From Amphibacillus indicireducens (GTDB lineage Bacteria > Bacillota > Bacilli > Bacillales > Amphibacillaceae), in assembly GCF_039539605.1 (NCBI RefSeq), contig NZ_BAABDL010000054.1:1-15023 (forward strand): a stretch of 15,023 bases of DNA, given 5' to 3'. Position numbers and translations under genes: made by a program. The notes below the pieces were generated by a model that was not told the DNA's origin, did not search any database, and saw only the letters and a list, made by a program, of their open reading frames with translations. Below, piece after piece: positions 1 to 6,553 of this stretch. Position 1 is the first letter of the stretch; every line of letters starts with the position of its first letter.

Positions 1-72
1 ACGACTCTCTTACTTGTCAAAATTGACGTTCGGACAGCGTGCGTAACCTTTTCAGTTACGAACGTGTCGCAC
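1..72 (-). mobile_element. 5' end of a probable group II intron inserted in radC
   Basis: The radC reading frame stops matching its family immediately after the HNH motif, and at that junction the minus strand begins GTGCGACACG. This fits the 5' GUGYG consensus of group II introns. The next bases fold well: a 7-bp helix ACGTTCG/CGAACGT encloses a TAAC-TGAAAAG-GTTA hairpin, and a GTCAA-TT-TTGAC hairpin follows, as expected for the start of intron domain I. The intron would begin at 72 and run below position 1, so the catalytic domains, any reverse transcriptase and the 3' exon are not visible. The insertion lies inside a conserved codon (first base of the Pro after HNH), which is typical of self-splicing elements. 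A different insertion or a simple truncation of radC remains possible. Confidence 0.68.
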
Positions 73-613
73 GGTGATTGTGCACACAAATAATTGAAGC
101 AGCAGAGCGTTTAACAGCTTCGCGGAACACCTCGCGCGGATGAACAATGCTGGCATTTAATGAGCCAATAAATATCGTTTGCCTGTGAACGATATGGTTT
201 TTCGTATTCAAAAACAAAACGACGAAATGCTCCTGCTTCTGTAATCTAAGCTCTTCCATAACAAAATCAGCACCATCTTTCGGTGAGCGAACGACGAAGC
301 GATCAGGCATTTTAAATCGATTGACCCGATTGCCAAGCTCAATTGCTGCTAAAATACTGACTGCCTTGACCATCCCAATTCCTTTTATCGTCGTTAATTC
401 TTCCAATGTGGCTTCGCGTAACAATTCCACCCCTTCAAAGTGGGAATAGACACGGCTAGCTAATTCTTGAACACTTTCCTTTCTCGTGCCACTGCCAATT
501 AGAATTGCGAGTAATTCTTGGTTTGATAATGCTGAAGCACCAAACTCAATTAACCGCTCACGCGGACGATCCTGTTTAGGAATATCCTTCATTTTTACAT
601 GAAGTTTGGGCAT
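56..613 (-). CDS. radC: RadC family JAMM-domain protein, 5' exon interrupted by an intron
   Basis: RadC (YsxA/UPF0758 family) has an N-terminal helix-hairpin-helix region and a C-terminal JAB/MPN (JAMM) metalloprotease-like domain. Its historical link to DNA repair is weak. Visible family features are DRPRERL...GASALSNQELLAILIGSGT near the N-terminus, the TTIKGIG hairpin motif, and the metal-binding HNH at residues 178-180. The family normally continues with P-S-G-D-P-T-P-S and about 40 more residues; here the frame reads six foreign residues (RATRS, then a stop at 56-58). Genuine coding sequence appears to end at 73 and the rest is intron. The ATG at 613 is chosen over the in-frame GTG at 640 because AAAGGAGG (622-629) sits 6 nt before it. 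In B. subtilis radC follows maf; here it follows the SPOR gene directly. If the intron does not splice, the product lacks the catalytic Asp and is probably dead. Confidence 0.85.
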   Translation of the reverse strand: MPKLHVKMKDIPKQDRPRERLIEFGASALSNQELLAILIGSGTRKESVQELASRVYSHFEGVELLREATLEELTTIKGIGMVKAVSILAAIELGNRVNRFKMPDRFVVRSPKDGADFVMEELRLQKQEHFVVLFLNTKNHIVHRQTIFIGSLNASIVHPREVFREAVKRSAASIICVHNHRATRS

Positions 614-644
614 GTGAAACCTCCTTTCTAATGATATCACCTCT

Positions 645-672
645 ATTGTAGCTGTTTTAATAAATCCAACAA
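645..672 (-). promoter_or_regulatory. Putative sigma-A promoter of radC
   Basis: On the minus strand TTGTTG (672-667) lies 16 nt upstream of TACAAT (650-645), and the radC ribosome binding site follows about 15 nt after the -10. The -35 is weak and the -10 is good. The 641-804 spacer holds no gene. Confidence 0.4.
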
Positions 673-804
673 GTGAGCGATTTAGTCGAAATTACAGCCT
701 ATATTCCACGAAAAACAAATAGATCGAGCTTAAAGATGCAAAACAGACCGTTTATTGTACCGGTTTAACTATCGTTCACAATTTTAATTTTTTTAGTCTG
801 CTTC

Positions 805-1632
805 CTATTTGGCTAATTGCTGATAATCGTGCCATAAAACAAGCAAATCATATGGGCGTGTTTGCTCATTAAAGTCAGTTAATATTGACGCAACCTTTTC
901 CCTAAATGCTTGTAGTGGCTCTCTTAATTCTGTCTGATCAACATTTAACCAAGTCTGCCAACCTTGTTCAATTAATTCCGAGTAGCCGGTTAATGATTGT
1001 TGCCACAAACTTTGAAACTCTGTGACCCAATCATGATCTATCCCTTCAATTTCAGCAGCAGTCGACTGCCAATCACGCGCGTAGACATCGTAACCCGCTT
1101 CGATAAATTGCTCACTCACTTGTTTAGCCGTTTCGATTGATGGATAAGCCGCTAAAAAGACCCGAAAATCCGTTTCCGTTTGCCAAATAACCGTCTGATA
1201 ATTGTCAGCTAAAAACTGTTCCTGAGCTAGCTTAGCTTGTTGCTGATCTTGAAATGCACCAACTTGAATAACATAACCAGATAAAGCACCTAACTCAATC
1301 GTAGATACTTCTTGCCCATCTGTTTCAGTTAAGTTGACTTGTTCTCGACTCGGTAAGCCTGTTGAATCTTGTAGTGCTGGAACCTCTTGCTCTTGACCAA
1401 AAATGAATAACAGTAAGACCCCGAAAGCTGTACCGAGTAAAACTGCCGAACCTATCGTTAAAATCAATTTCGTCCACCAGCGTTTCCGTTCTCGATTGTG
1501 CTTTGATGAACTTTTACCATATTGATAAGGTTCCAGCTTAGTCACACTTGCAGCCGCTTCTTGATAGGCTGCTACTTTTTCTTTGTCTTGATCACCTGAT
1601 CGCTTGTACGTTAATTGATATTTTGAATCCAC
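805..1632 (-). CDS. SPOR-domain single-pass membrane protein, SpoIIB-like
   Basis: Numbered from the GTG at 1632, the protein has about 275 residues. It has a charged cytoplasmic N-terminus of about 54 residues (with a KHNRERKRWW basic patch), one transmembrane helix at about 55-79, an acidic linker, and a SPOR domain at about 119-188 beginning YVIQVGAF and ending YDVYARDW. A C-terminal tail of about 85 residues carries no motif I recognise. SPOR domains bind glycan strands lacking stem peptides at division septa. Position between a prepilin peptidase and radC matches spoIIB of B. subtilis, which aids septal peptidoglycan removal during engulfment. The start is uncertain: GTG codons lie at 1641, 1635 and 1632, and only 1632 has good spacing (6 nt) from AGGGGTGG. 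A strong terminator separates it from the pilus operon, so it is probably transcribed separately. SpoIIB orthology rests on position and architecture. Confidence 0.75.
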   Translation of the reverse strand: MDSKYQLTYKRSGDQDKEKVAAYQEAAASVTKLEPYQYGKSSSKHNRERKRWWTKLILTIGSAVLLGTAFGVLLLFIFGQEQEVPALQDSTGLPSREQVNLTETDGQEVSTIELGALSGYVIQVGAFQDQQQAKLAQEQFLADNYQTVIWQTETDFRVFLAAYPSIETAKQVSEQFIEAGYDVYARDWQSTAAEIEGIDHDWVTEFQSLWQQSLTGYSELIEQGWQTWLNVDQTELREPLQAFREKVASILTDFNEQTRPYDLLVLWHDYQQLAK

Positions 1633-1684
1633 CACTTCCACCCCTATCTGCTTGATCTTTTTCTACTCTAGCATGAAAGAAGCG

Positions 1685-1717
1685 AAAAAAAAGACGACTC
1701 TTGACAACAAGAGCCGT
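1685..1717 (-). terminator. Intrinsic terminator of the pilA-pilO unit
   Basis: A 10-bp stem (1708-1717 with 1694-1703, one G-U pair) with a four-base loop TTGT is followed on the minus strand by one C and then eight Ts (1692-1685). It lies 28 nt after the pilO stop and marks the 3' end of the pilus cluster. Confidence 0.9.
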
Positions 1718-1744
1718 AAATTTTTCGTGAAAAACAGTGATAAT

Positions 1745-2299
1745 TTAATTAAAGTTGACACGATCATGATAAAAGTATCGGATTGCAAGAGAACCCGTTA
1801 CACCATCTGTCGATGTTTGTTGAATCGATAAGTGATCAATCTCTACTGAACGTACTTGACTATTCAGTTCACTAATAAACAGTTCAAACTCGTCAAACGT
1901 TTCAGCAGTAAAGTTAATTTGATACCGAATGTTTCCAATCTCATTTGGGTAGTAAGCTTCTTCTGTATTTAACGCGTCGTTCGCTAAACTAATTAACTGG
2001 AGCACAACACCTGTGTCACTTTCAATGTCTCGTAAGTCAGTGATAATTTGATCGACATTTTTTTCTGCTGGTAAGTGAACCTGAATTGAGTCTGCCTCTG
2101 CTTGAATCGCTTCTCTTGATAGTGCGCCTGAATCAGCTAAATCAATCAGCACCTGTTGATCGGCGAGAGTTGATTCTGACTCACGGATCGATTCTCTAGC
2201 AGGTTCTAATAAATAGAGTTGACTGTAATACCAAATAAAGATTAGAAATAAGACAACCAGAATCGATAATAATGTGTATGTTCGGTTCCATTTAATCAT
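1745..2299 (-). CDS. pilO: PilO-like type IV pilus inner-membrane alignment protein
   Basis: This 184-residue protein has a short cytoplasmic N-terminus, one transmembrane helix at about residues 9-29 (LLSILVVLFLIFIWYY), an extracytoplasmic helical stretch at about 30-75, and a compact alpha/beta C-terminal half, the topology of PilO. PilO dimerises with PilN and links PilM to the platform and pilin-entry site. Sequence identity within PilO families is low, so the call rests on topology, size and its place after pilM-pilN. Its ATG overlaps the pilN stop by 8 nt (ATGATTAA), with AGGTGAT just upstream inside pilN, which indicates translational coupling. The operon terminator follows. Confidence 0.78.
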   Translation of the reverse strand: MIKWNRTYTLLSILVVLFLIFIWYYSQLYLLEPARESIRESESTLADQQVLIDLADSGALSREAIQAEADSIQVHLPAEKNVDQIITDLRDIESDTGVVLQLISLANDALNTEEAYYPNEIGNIRYQINFTAETFDEFELFISELNSQVRSVEIDHLSIQQTSTDGVTGSLAIRYFYHDRVNFN

Positions 2300-2840
2300 T
2301 CTGGATCACCTCACTTAACTGGTCACGATCAATTTCTGCTATCAGATTAACGACATAATGTAGCTCTTCTTCGTTAACCAAATCAACTGTCTCAAGCTCA
2401 ACATGTGTAACATAGGATAAGTTGAATAATGAACGCTGAATCTCGATCACTTGATCTAAACCGACGAGCTGAACCGATAATCGAATGCCTTCATTGATTG
2501 AAAAAGTATAATCAAGTAAATAAAGTGCATCTGATTCTGGTAATAACTGTTCAATCGTTTGATAGATTTGTGGTGTTGGATATTGATTATCTTGTAATAA
2601 CTCAAGATCAGCTGCTATATCTCGCACTTGATTGGAAAATGTTTGTATTTCTCTCAATTCAGTTACAATTGTTTGCTGCTGACTAATTTTTGTTAAATTT
2701 TCTTCATGTTGAGTTTGTAAATTACCATTCACGAGTATGACGTAGCCGCCAATAACGAATAAACCGACAATAAAAATCGCGACTAAAATTAACGGGCTAT
2801 AGTCTTTCTTTTTACGTTCAAAAAAATTAATTTCAATCAT
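2292..2840 (-). CDS. pilN: PilN-like type IV pilus assembly protein
   Basis: The product has 182 residues and begins MIEINFFERKKK, matching the conserved short cytoplasmic INLLP/INFF peptide through which PilN docks in the groove of PilM. A transmembrane helix follows at about 17-37, then a coiled-coil-prone segment at about 45-90 and a C-terminal alpha/beta domain. This is the PilN layout: a bitopic protein pairing with PilO. The ATG is preceded by GAGGTTGATCC. The 36-nt gap to pilM holds a small inverted repeat (TCACAA 2876-2871, TTGTGA 2856-2851) whose downstream arm touches the ribosome binding site and might couple or damp translation. Confidence 0.82.
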   Translation of the reverse strand: MIEINFFERKKKDYSPLILVAIFIVGLFVIGGYVILVNGNLQTQHEENLTKISQQQTIVTELREIQTFSNQVRDIAADLELLQDNQYPTPQIYQTIEQLLPESDALYLLDYTFSINEGIRLSVQLVGLDQVIEIQRSLFNLSYVTHVELETVDLVNEEELHYVVNLIAEIDRDQLSEVIQND

Positions 2841-2876
2841 CGGATCAACCTCACAATCGGCGAGCGGTTGTTGTGA

Positions 2877-3836
2877 CTAGTCAAAGCGCTCCCCCCTTAA
2901 TCCTAACCCGTAAAGTACACCTAATTCGGTTGGCATATCGTTTGGTAGGGTGAGTTTTTTTATCGGTAAATCAAAACGCTCATTTAATTGTTGTTCGATC
3001 ATCATTTGGTTCGGGAAATCACCTGTTAAAAGCACTTGGTTAATTTGCCCATCGTCATTCATGATCGAATAGCGGTAAAAATCGATAAAGCGTTCGATCG
3101 GGAGCAATTGCTCTTCAACAAAATCAGGGAGTGTCAATAAATTTGACTGCCATTCGAGTTGCTTGCTCTGATCATTTTTCTGCCAGCCTTGTGGTGCTTG
3201 AGAAAAATGAACGTGACGTGAAAACATTGGCACATCTTGATGGAAAACAGTCATCGTCAAATGGTATTTATTCCACTGGATCATTAATAAATGTTCATCC
3301 TTCGTCGCTAAATCAGCCTTTCGATAAACACGATAAAGACTCAAGTATGAAATATCAGCGACATTTGGCTGTAAGTTGATGTCGTCAAACAATTGGTCAA
3401 ACGGTTTTAAGCGCTCAGATGGATAAGCAAACAATAAAATTTGCTTCGTTTCCTCGCCTTCTTCAAGTAAATGATAGTCGAGGTATGGATCTTTAAATGG
3501 TAAGCGAATGCTCCCTTCCATATGAAGCTTAATATATGAATTAACTTCTTCATCCGTCAATTGTTTCGGGATTGATTCTTGACGCATCGTGACAAAGTTA
3601 TCTGGCACGATAAACGAGAGATTACGTCGCTTCCACTTTTTCTGTTCGACCAAATTATTTAGCATCGATTTTAATAAATCTAAATTAACGATTCGACCAT
3701 CTTCAATGATTAACGAGTCTAAAATCACCTCGCCGTAGTCTACATTCTGATTCAGATTACGACCAGACCACGTTAAATAACGGATTGTTCGTTCAGTGAG
3801 TAAGATGAAAACATGTTCTTTTTTAAATAATTGCAT
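2877..3836 (-). CDS. pilM: PilM actin-like cytoplasmic pilus assembly ATPase
   Basis: PilM is an FtsA/actin-fold cytoplasmic protein that binds the N-terminal peptide of PilN and relays the state of PilB/PilT/PilC to the envelope complex. Recognisable features are an N-terminal beta-rich start (HVFILLTERTIRYL), the family segment IPKQLTDEEVNSYI followed by SIRLPFKDPYLDYHLL (compare the IP..L...E...I and PF.D...DY pattern of PilM proteins), and a C-terminal VLLTGDFPN strand-loop. At about 319 residues it is slightly shorter than typical PilM (about 350). The ATG at 3836 is preferred: AGAGG (3850-3846) abuts an earlier in-frame ATG at 3845 with no spacing but lies 9 nt from 3836. It precedes pilN and pilO in the usual M-N-O order. 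Confidence 0.85.
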   Translation of the reverse strand: MQLFKKEHVFILLTERTIRYLTWSGRNLNQNVDYGEVILDSLIIEDGRIVNLDLLKSMLNNLVEQKKWKRRNLSFIVPDNFVTMRQESIPKQLTDEEVNSYIKLHMEGSIRLPFKDPYLDYHLLEEGEETKQILLFAYPSERLKPFDQLFDDINLQPNVADISYLSLYRVYRKADLATKDEHLLMIQWNKYHLTMTVFHQDVPMFSRHVHFSQAPQGWQKNDQSKQLEWQSNLLTLPDFVEEQLLPIERFIDFYRYSIMNDDGQINQVLLTGDFPNQMMIEQQLNERFDLPIKKLTLPNDMPTELGVLYGLGLRGERFD

Positions 3837-3869
3837 CTCATTCATCCTCTAGTTTCGATAGATTTCTAA

Positions 3870-4622
3870 CTAAATTAATGATAAATACCAATTAATAATT
3901 TGTTCACCAAAGAATAGTACAGTCAGTGCAGCAAAGCTAATATATGGTCCAAATGGCACTTTTGATTTACGGGTTACCTTTTTTAAAGCTAACAAACCAA
4001 TGTTGATCACTGCACCATACAATGTTGATAAGAAAAAAACGAGCAAAATATTCGGAAAGCCAAACACGATGCCCAAGACAGCAAAGTATTTCATATCACC
4101 TGCGCCCATGCCACCTTTACTAACGATAATAATCAGTAATAAGAGACCAAAACCAGTCATGCTACCTACGATCGGTGACCACCATGGATTTAATGGGGTG
4201 ACGATTCTAGCAATAATCAAGATTGGCAAGAAAAACAGTAGTATTTTGTTAGGAATCAGTGTGTATGTATAGTCGGTTACGATGATGATAATCGCTAATG
4301 AAACAACGATTAGTGAAAGCACTAATTCCATTGTCAAATCAAATCGCCAATAACTAAGTGCAAAAAACAGACCGGTAAGCAATTCGAGCGTTGGATAAAG
4401 TTTTCCGATTGTTTTGCCACAACCACGGCATTTTCCGGCTTGAAATAAGTATGAAAGAATCGGAATCAGCTCGTACCAAGTCAGTTGTTTTTGACAATTC
4501 GGACAATATGAGCGATCGGTTGTGAAGCTTTTACCTTTCGGCACTCTTAACCCAACAACATTGAAAAAAGAGCCGAAGATTGTTCCTAAGATGAAAAACA
4601 AACTATAATAAGCGATTTCCAT
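3870..4622 (-). CDS. pilD: Prepilin peptidase/N-methyltransferase (PilD/ComC)
   Basis: This bifunctional inner-membrane aspartyl protease (A24A family) cleaves prepilins after the glycine of the G|FTLVE signal and methylates the new N-terminus. The 250-residue protein shows the N-terminal GSFFNVVGLRVP motif, a cytoplasmic zinc loop with C40-x2-C43 and C65-x2-C68, the first catalytic aspartate at D117 (VTDYTYTLIP) and the second in GMGAGD at D176, plus about seven or eight hydrophobic helices. The full catalytic set is present. AAGGAG lies 5 nt before the ATG. It sits between the major pilin and pilM. By position between folC and the SPOR gene it corresponds to comC of B. subtilis, so it may also process competence pseudopilins encoded elsewhere. 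Confidence 0.95.
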   Translation of the reverse strand: MEIAYYSLFFILGTIFGSFFNVVGLRVPKGKSFTTDRSYCPNCQKQLTWYELIPILSYLFQAGKCRGCGKTIGKLYPTLELLTGLFFALSYWRFDLTMELVLSLIVVSLAIIIIVTDYTYTLIPNKILLFFLPILIIARIVTPLNPWWSPIVGSMTGFGLLLLIIIVSKGGMGAGDMKYFAVLGIVFGFPNILLVFFLSTLYGAVINIGLLALKKVTRKSKVPFGPYISFAALTVLFFGEQIINWYLSLI

Positions 4623-4643
4623 AACAAGCTCCTTATATAACTA

Positions 4644-4668
4644 GAGACCCCTCACGGGGAGGAGTCTC
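4644..4668 (-). other. Intercistronic stem-loop between pilin and prepilin peptidase
   Basis: A GC-rich 10-bp stem (GAGACTCCTC 4668-4659, GAGGGGTCTC 4653-4644, one G-U pair) with loop CCCGT lies between the pilin stop and the pilD start. On the minus strand it is followed by TAGTTATATA rather than a T run, so it is unlikely to end the operon. It is more probably an RNA-stabilising or processing hairpin. On the plus strand it is followed by GATTTTTA and could stop antisense transcription. Confidence 0.7.
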
Positions 4669-4723
4669 GATTTTTATGAATAAAACTAAATTGTACTTGA
4701 ATTAAATTTTCAGATGATTATTA

Positions 4724-5080
4724 TTAATCTGGGTCGAATTCTAATTCACCCGGTGAATCTGTGGTAACACCTACTCTTTTTACTACTTTAGCTTTATCCG
4801 CATCGGAGAATTTACCTTGTCTTTCATCTAAATAACCTTCACTGATAAGAGTTCCAACACTTACTCCAGCCTCAGGTAATGCCCCTTCTTGCACCTCGTA
4901 TAATCTTGCTGCATCAACAATCATTGTGATTTTGGCATCCTCTGCATCACCACGTGCATTATCAATCACACTACCAATCGCTGGAATCGCAATTGCGACA
5001 ACAATACCTAAAATAACGATAACTGCTAGTAATTCAACTAACGTAAAACCTTTTTCCCCTTTAATCATCTTCTTAATCAT
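4724..5080 (-). CDS. pilA: Major type IV pilin precursor
   Basis: The 118-residue prepilin has an 11-residue basic leader (MIKKMIKGEKG) cleaved before F12. The mature protein begins FTLVELLAVIVILGIV, with the conserved Glu at mature position 5 and a hydrophobic N-terminal helix used for membrane storage and fibre packing. The mature chain of about 107 residues is short and has no cysteines, so there is no disulfide-bonded D-region. AGGAGG lies 9 nt before the ATG. It has its own promoter and riboswitch leader and is separated from pilD by a stem-loop, all consistent with high, independently tuned expression of the fibre subunit. A ComGC-like competence pseudopilin is the alternative, but the pilT partner and genes M-N-O favour a true pilus. 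Confidence 0.9.
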   Translation of the reverse strand: MIKKMIKGEKGFTLVELLAVIVILGIVVAIAIPAIGSVIDNARGDAEDAKITMIVDAARLYEVQEGALPEAGVSVGTLISEGYLDERQGKFSDADKAKVVKRVGVTTDSPGELEFDPD

Positions 5081-5180
5081 AACTTTGTTCCTCCTTGATC
5101 TTTGGTTGGTATTTGTGGTGCATCAAGCAAAGGCTTAATATACAAAAATAGACTCACAACATAAATAAACCTTTATGATG

Positions 5181-5251
5181 CCAGCCGGTTGCACTACTAA
5201 CTCAAATCCATCAAAGTGCCCAAAAATAAGATGAATCGTCATCGTTTCTGA
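5181..5251 (-). promoter_or_regulatory. Class II cyclic di-GMP riboswitch aptamer (c-di-GMP-II)
   Basis: The minus-strand RNA contains, in order, GAAACGATGA, GGGCACTT and GAGTTAGTAGTGCAACCG. From memory these correspond closely to the conserved core of class II c-di-GMP riboswitches. Supporting pairings are GCACT (5219-5215) with AGTGC (5195-5191); a 7-bp pseudoknot between ATTCATC (5236-5230) and GATGGAT (5212-5206), one wobble; and a short closing P1 helix TCAG (5251-5248) with CTGG (5184-5181), one wobble. The hairpin corresponding to P3 looks weak. The aptamer starts within about 10 nt of the predicted transcription start and controls the pilin gene. Leader sequence 5081-5180 downstream of it is the expression platform. 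Confidence 0.92.
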
Positions 5252-5264
5252 TTTAACTACTACT

Positions 5265-5292
5265 ATTATACTATATTCCTTCTATTTGTCTA
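5265..5292 (-). promoter_or_regulatory. Sigma-A promoter of the pilin unit
   Basis: TAGACA (5292-5287) and a perfect TATAAT (5270-5265) are separated by 16 nt on the minus strand. Transcription would start near 5258, giving a leader of about 178 nt that opens with the riboswitch aptamer. Confidence 0.75.
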
Positions 5293-5332
5293 GCATTTTC
5301 TTGTAAAAAATTGATTTTCTTTAAGAATTCTT

Positions 5333-6535
5333 TTAAAATGTTTCAAATAGTGAGAACATTGGGATTACGACCGCCAATACAATTGCTCCAACAATGATTG
5401 ATAGAAAGACAATCATCACAGGTTCAATTAGTGATTTCAACTTTTCCGATGCTTCATCGAGCTCTTGTTCATAAAATTGCGATACTTTCATCAACATTTC
5501 ATCGAGTGCTCCTGTAGCCTCTCCTACCGCTATCATTTGGGTAATTAATTTCGGGAACACCCAATGTTCTTGCATCGGTTTTGCTAGTGAATCACCTTCT
5601 TCAAGTGCTGTTTTACTTTCTCGTAGTACTTTTTTTATGACCCGATTTGGTATGACACGTTCAGTAATTTCTGTCGATTGAATGATAGGCACCGAGCTGT
5701 TCAAGAGCGAGCTCAATGTTTGCGTCATTCTTGCGAGAACAGCTTTTTGAATAAACGAACCAAACAGTGGCAATTTAAATTTAATGTGATCAAACACATA
5801 GGCAAACTTCTCTTGTTTGTTCAATACGCTAATTACGACTACAACTAAAACAATCGCTAAAATAATGATCCACCAAAATTTTTGAAAGAAGCCACTAATG
5901 CCTAAAACAAACGCTGTATATGCTGGAATCTCCTGATCGAATGAAATAAACATATCTGTAAAGACCGGAACAATAAACGTCAACAAGATCATTGAAATTA
6001 ATAAGGCAAAAATGCTGATCACGATCGGATATGTCAGTGCGGTTTCAATTTTCTTCTTTAATTGGTATTGCTTTTCGTAATAATTCGCCATCCGATCTAA
6101 TATTTCATCGAGACGTCCACTTACTTCACCAGCATTAACCATACTGACTAATAGTTCAGGAAATAGTTTACTATGTTTAGCTAACGCATCCGATAGTGCG
6201 ATTCCTTCTCTTAAATCATCTTTTGTTTCTAATAATGCGGTTTTAAGTGGTTTACTGTTTGATTGTTCAGCTAAAATATCCATTGAATCAACCAAAGAAA
6301 TCCCCGCATCGATTAATGTTGAAAACTGTCTTAGAAAAATTACAAAATCTTTGTTTTTGACTGGATTTCCGATGTAAATTTCACCGTATAATACAGGATT
6401 CAATTTTTTTATTTGATAAACAAGCAGATCCAATTGTTCTAACTCAGATAAAGCTTCTTGTTCACTACTACTTTTTAGTCGACCTTTTGTCAGTTTTCCA
6501 TCAAGCGTCCGCGCTTGATAAGCAAATAACGCCAC
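5333..6535 (-). CDS. pilC: PilC type IV pilus platform protein (GspF family)
   Basis: PilC is the polytopic inner-membrane platform that PilB and PilT turn against. The 400-residue protein starts with a cytoplasmic ALFAYQARTLDGK segment typical of the family, followed by two T2SS-F repeats at about residues 65-190 and 268-390. Each repeat has the F(L/M)RQ/TQ-L-L-G-PI pattern (FLRQFSTLIDAGISLVDSMD; MTQTLSSLLNSSVPIIQSTE) and an AGE/GE-x-SG/TG turn. Transmembrane helices lie at about 169-191, 219-238 and 371-392. The start is GTG, 7 nt after GAGGTG. It is 18 nt downstream of pilT and ends the promoter-distal part of the first unit; no clear terminator separates it from the pilin promoter. Confidence 0.95.
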   Translation of the reverse strand: MALFAYQARTLDGKLTKGRLKSSSEQEALSELEQLDLLVYQIKKLNPVLYGEIYIGNPVKNKDFVIFLRQFSTLIDAGISLVDSMDILAEQSNSKPLKTALLETKDDLREGIALSDALAKHSKLFPELLVSMVNAGEVSGRLDEILDRMANYYEKQYQLKKKIETALTYPIVISIFALLISMILLTFIVPVFTDMFISFDQEIPAYTAFVLGISGFFQKFWWIIILAIVLVVVVISVLNKQEKFAYVFDHIKFKLPLFGSFIQKAVLARMTQTLSSLLNSSVPIIQSTEITERVIPNRVIKKVLRESKTALEEGDSLAKPMQEHWVFPKLITQMIAVGEATGALDEMLMKVSQFYEQELDEASEKLKSLIEPVMIVFLSIIVGAIVLAVVIPMFSLFETF

Positions 6536-6553
6536 AATATTTCACCTCAATTC

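Noticed and set aside
1..72. Hairpin-rich end could be an integron attC site
   Set aside because: The AAC and GTT arms enclose only 7 nt and the RYYYAAC/GTTRRRY boxes are not matched; the GTGCG junction with radC fits a group II intron better.
718..775. Weak ACCG/CGGT inverted repeat as a terminator after the SPOR gene
   Set aside because: Only 4 bp of stem and no T-run on the minus strand.
641..804. maf expected between the SPOR gene and radC
   Set aside because: Only 164 nt, with no coding potential; the gene is simply not here.
5325..5350. Palindrome around AAGAATTCTT after pilC as a terminator
   Set aside because: Short, AT-only stem; the nearby T-run is not adjacent to it, so termination is not supported.
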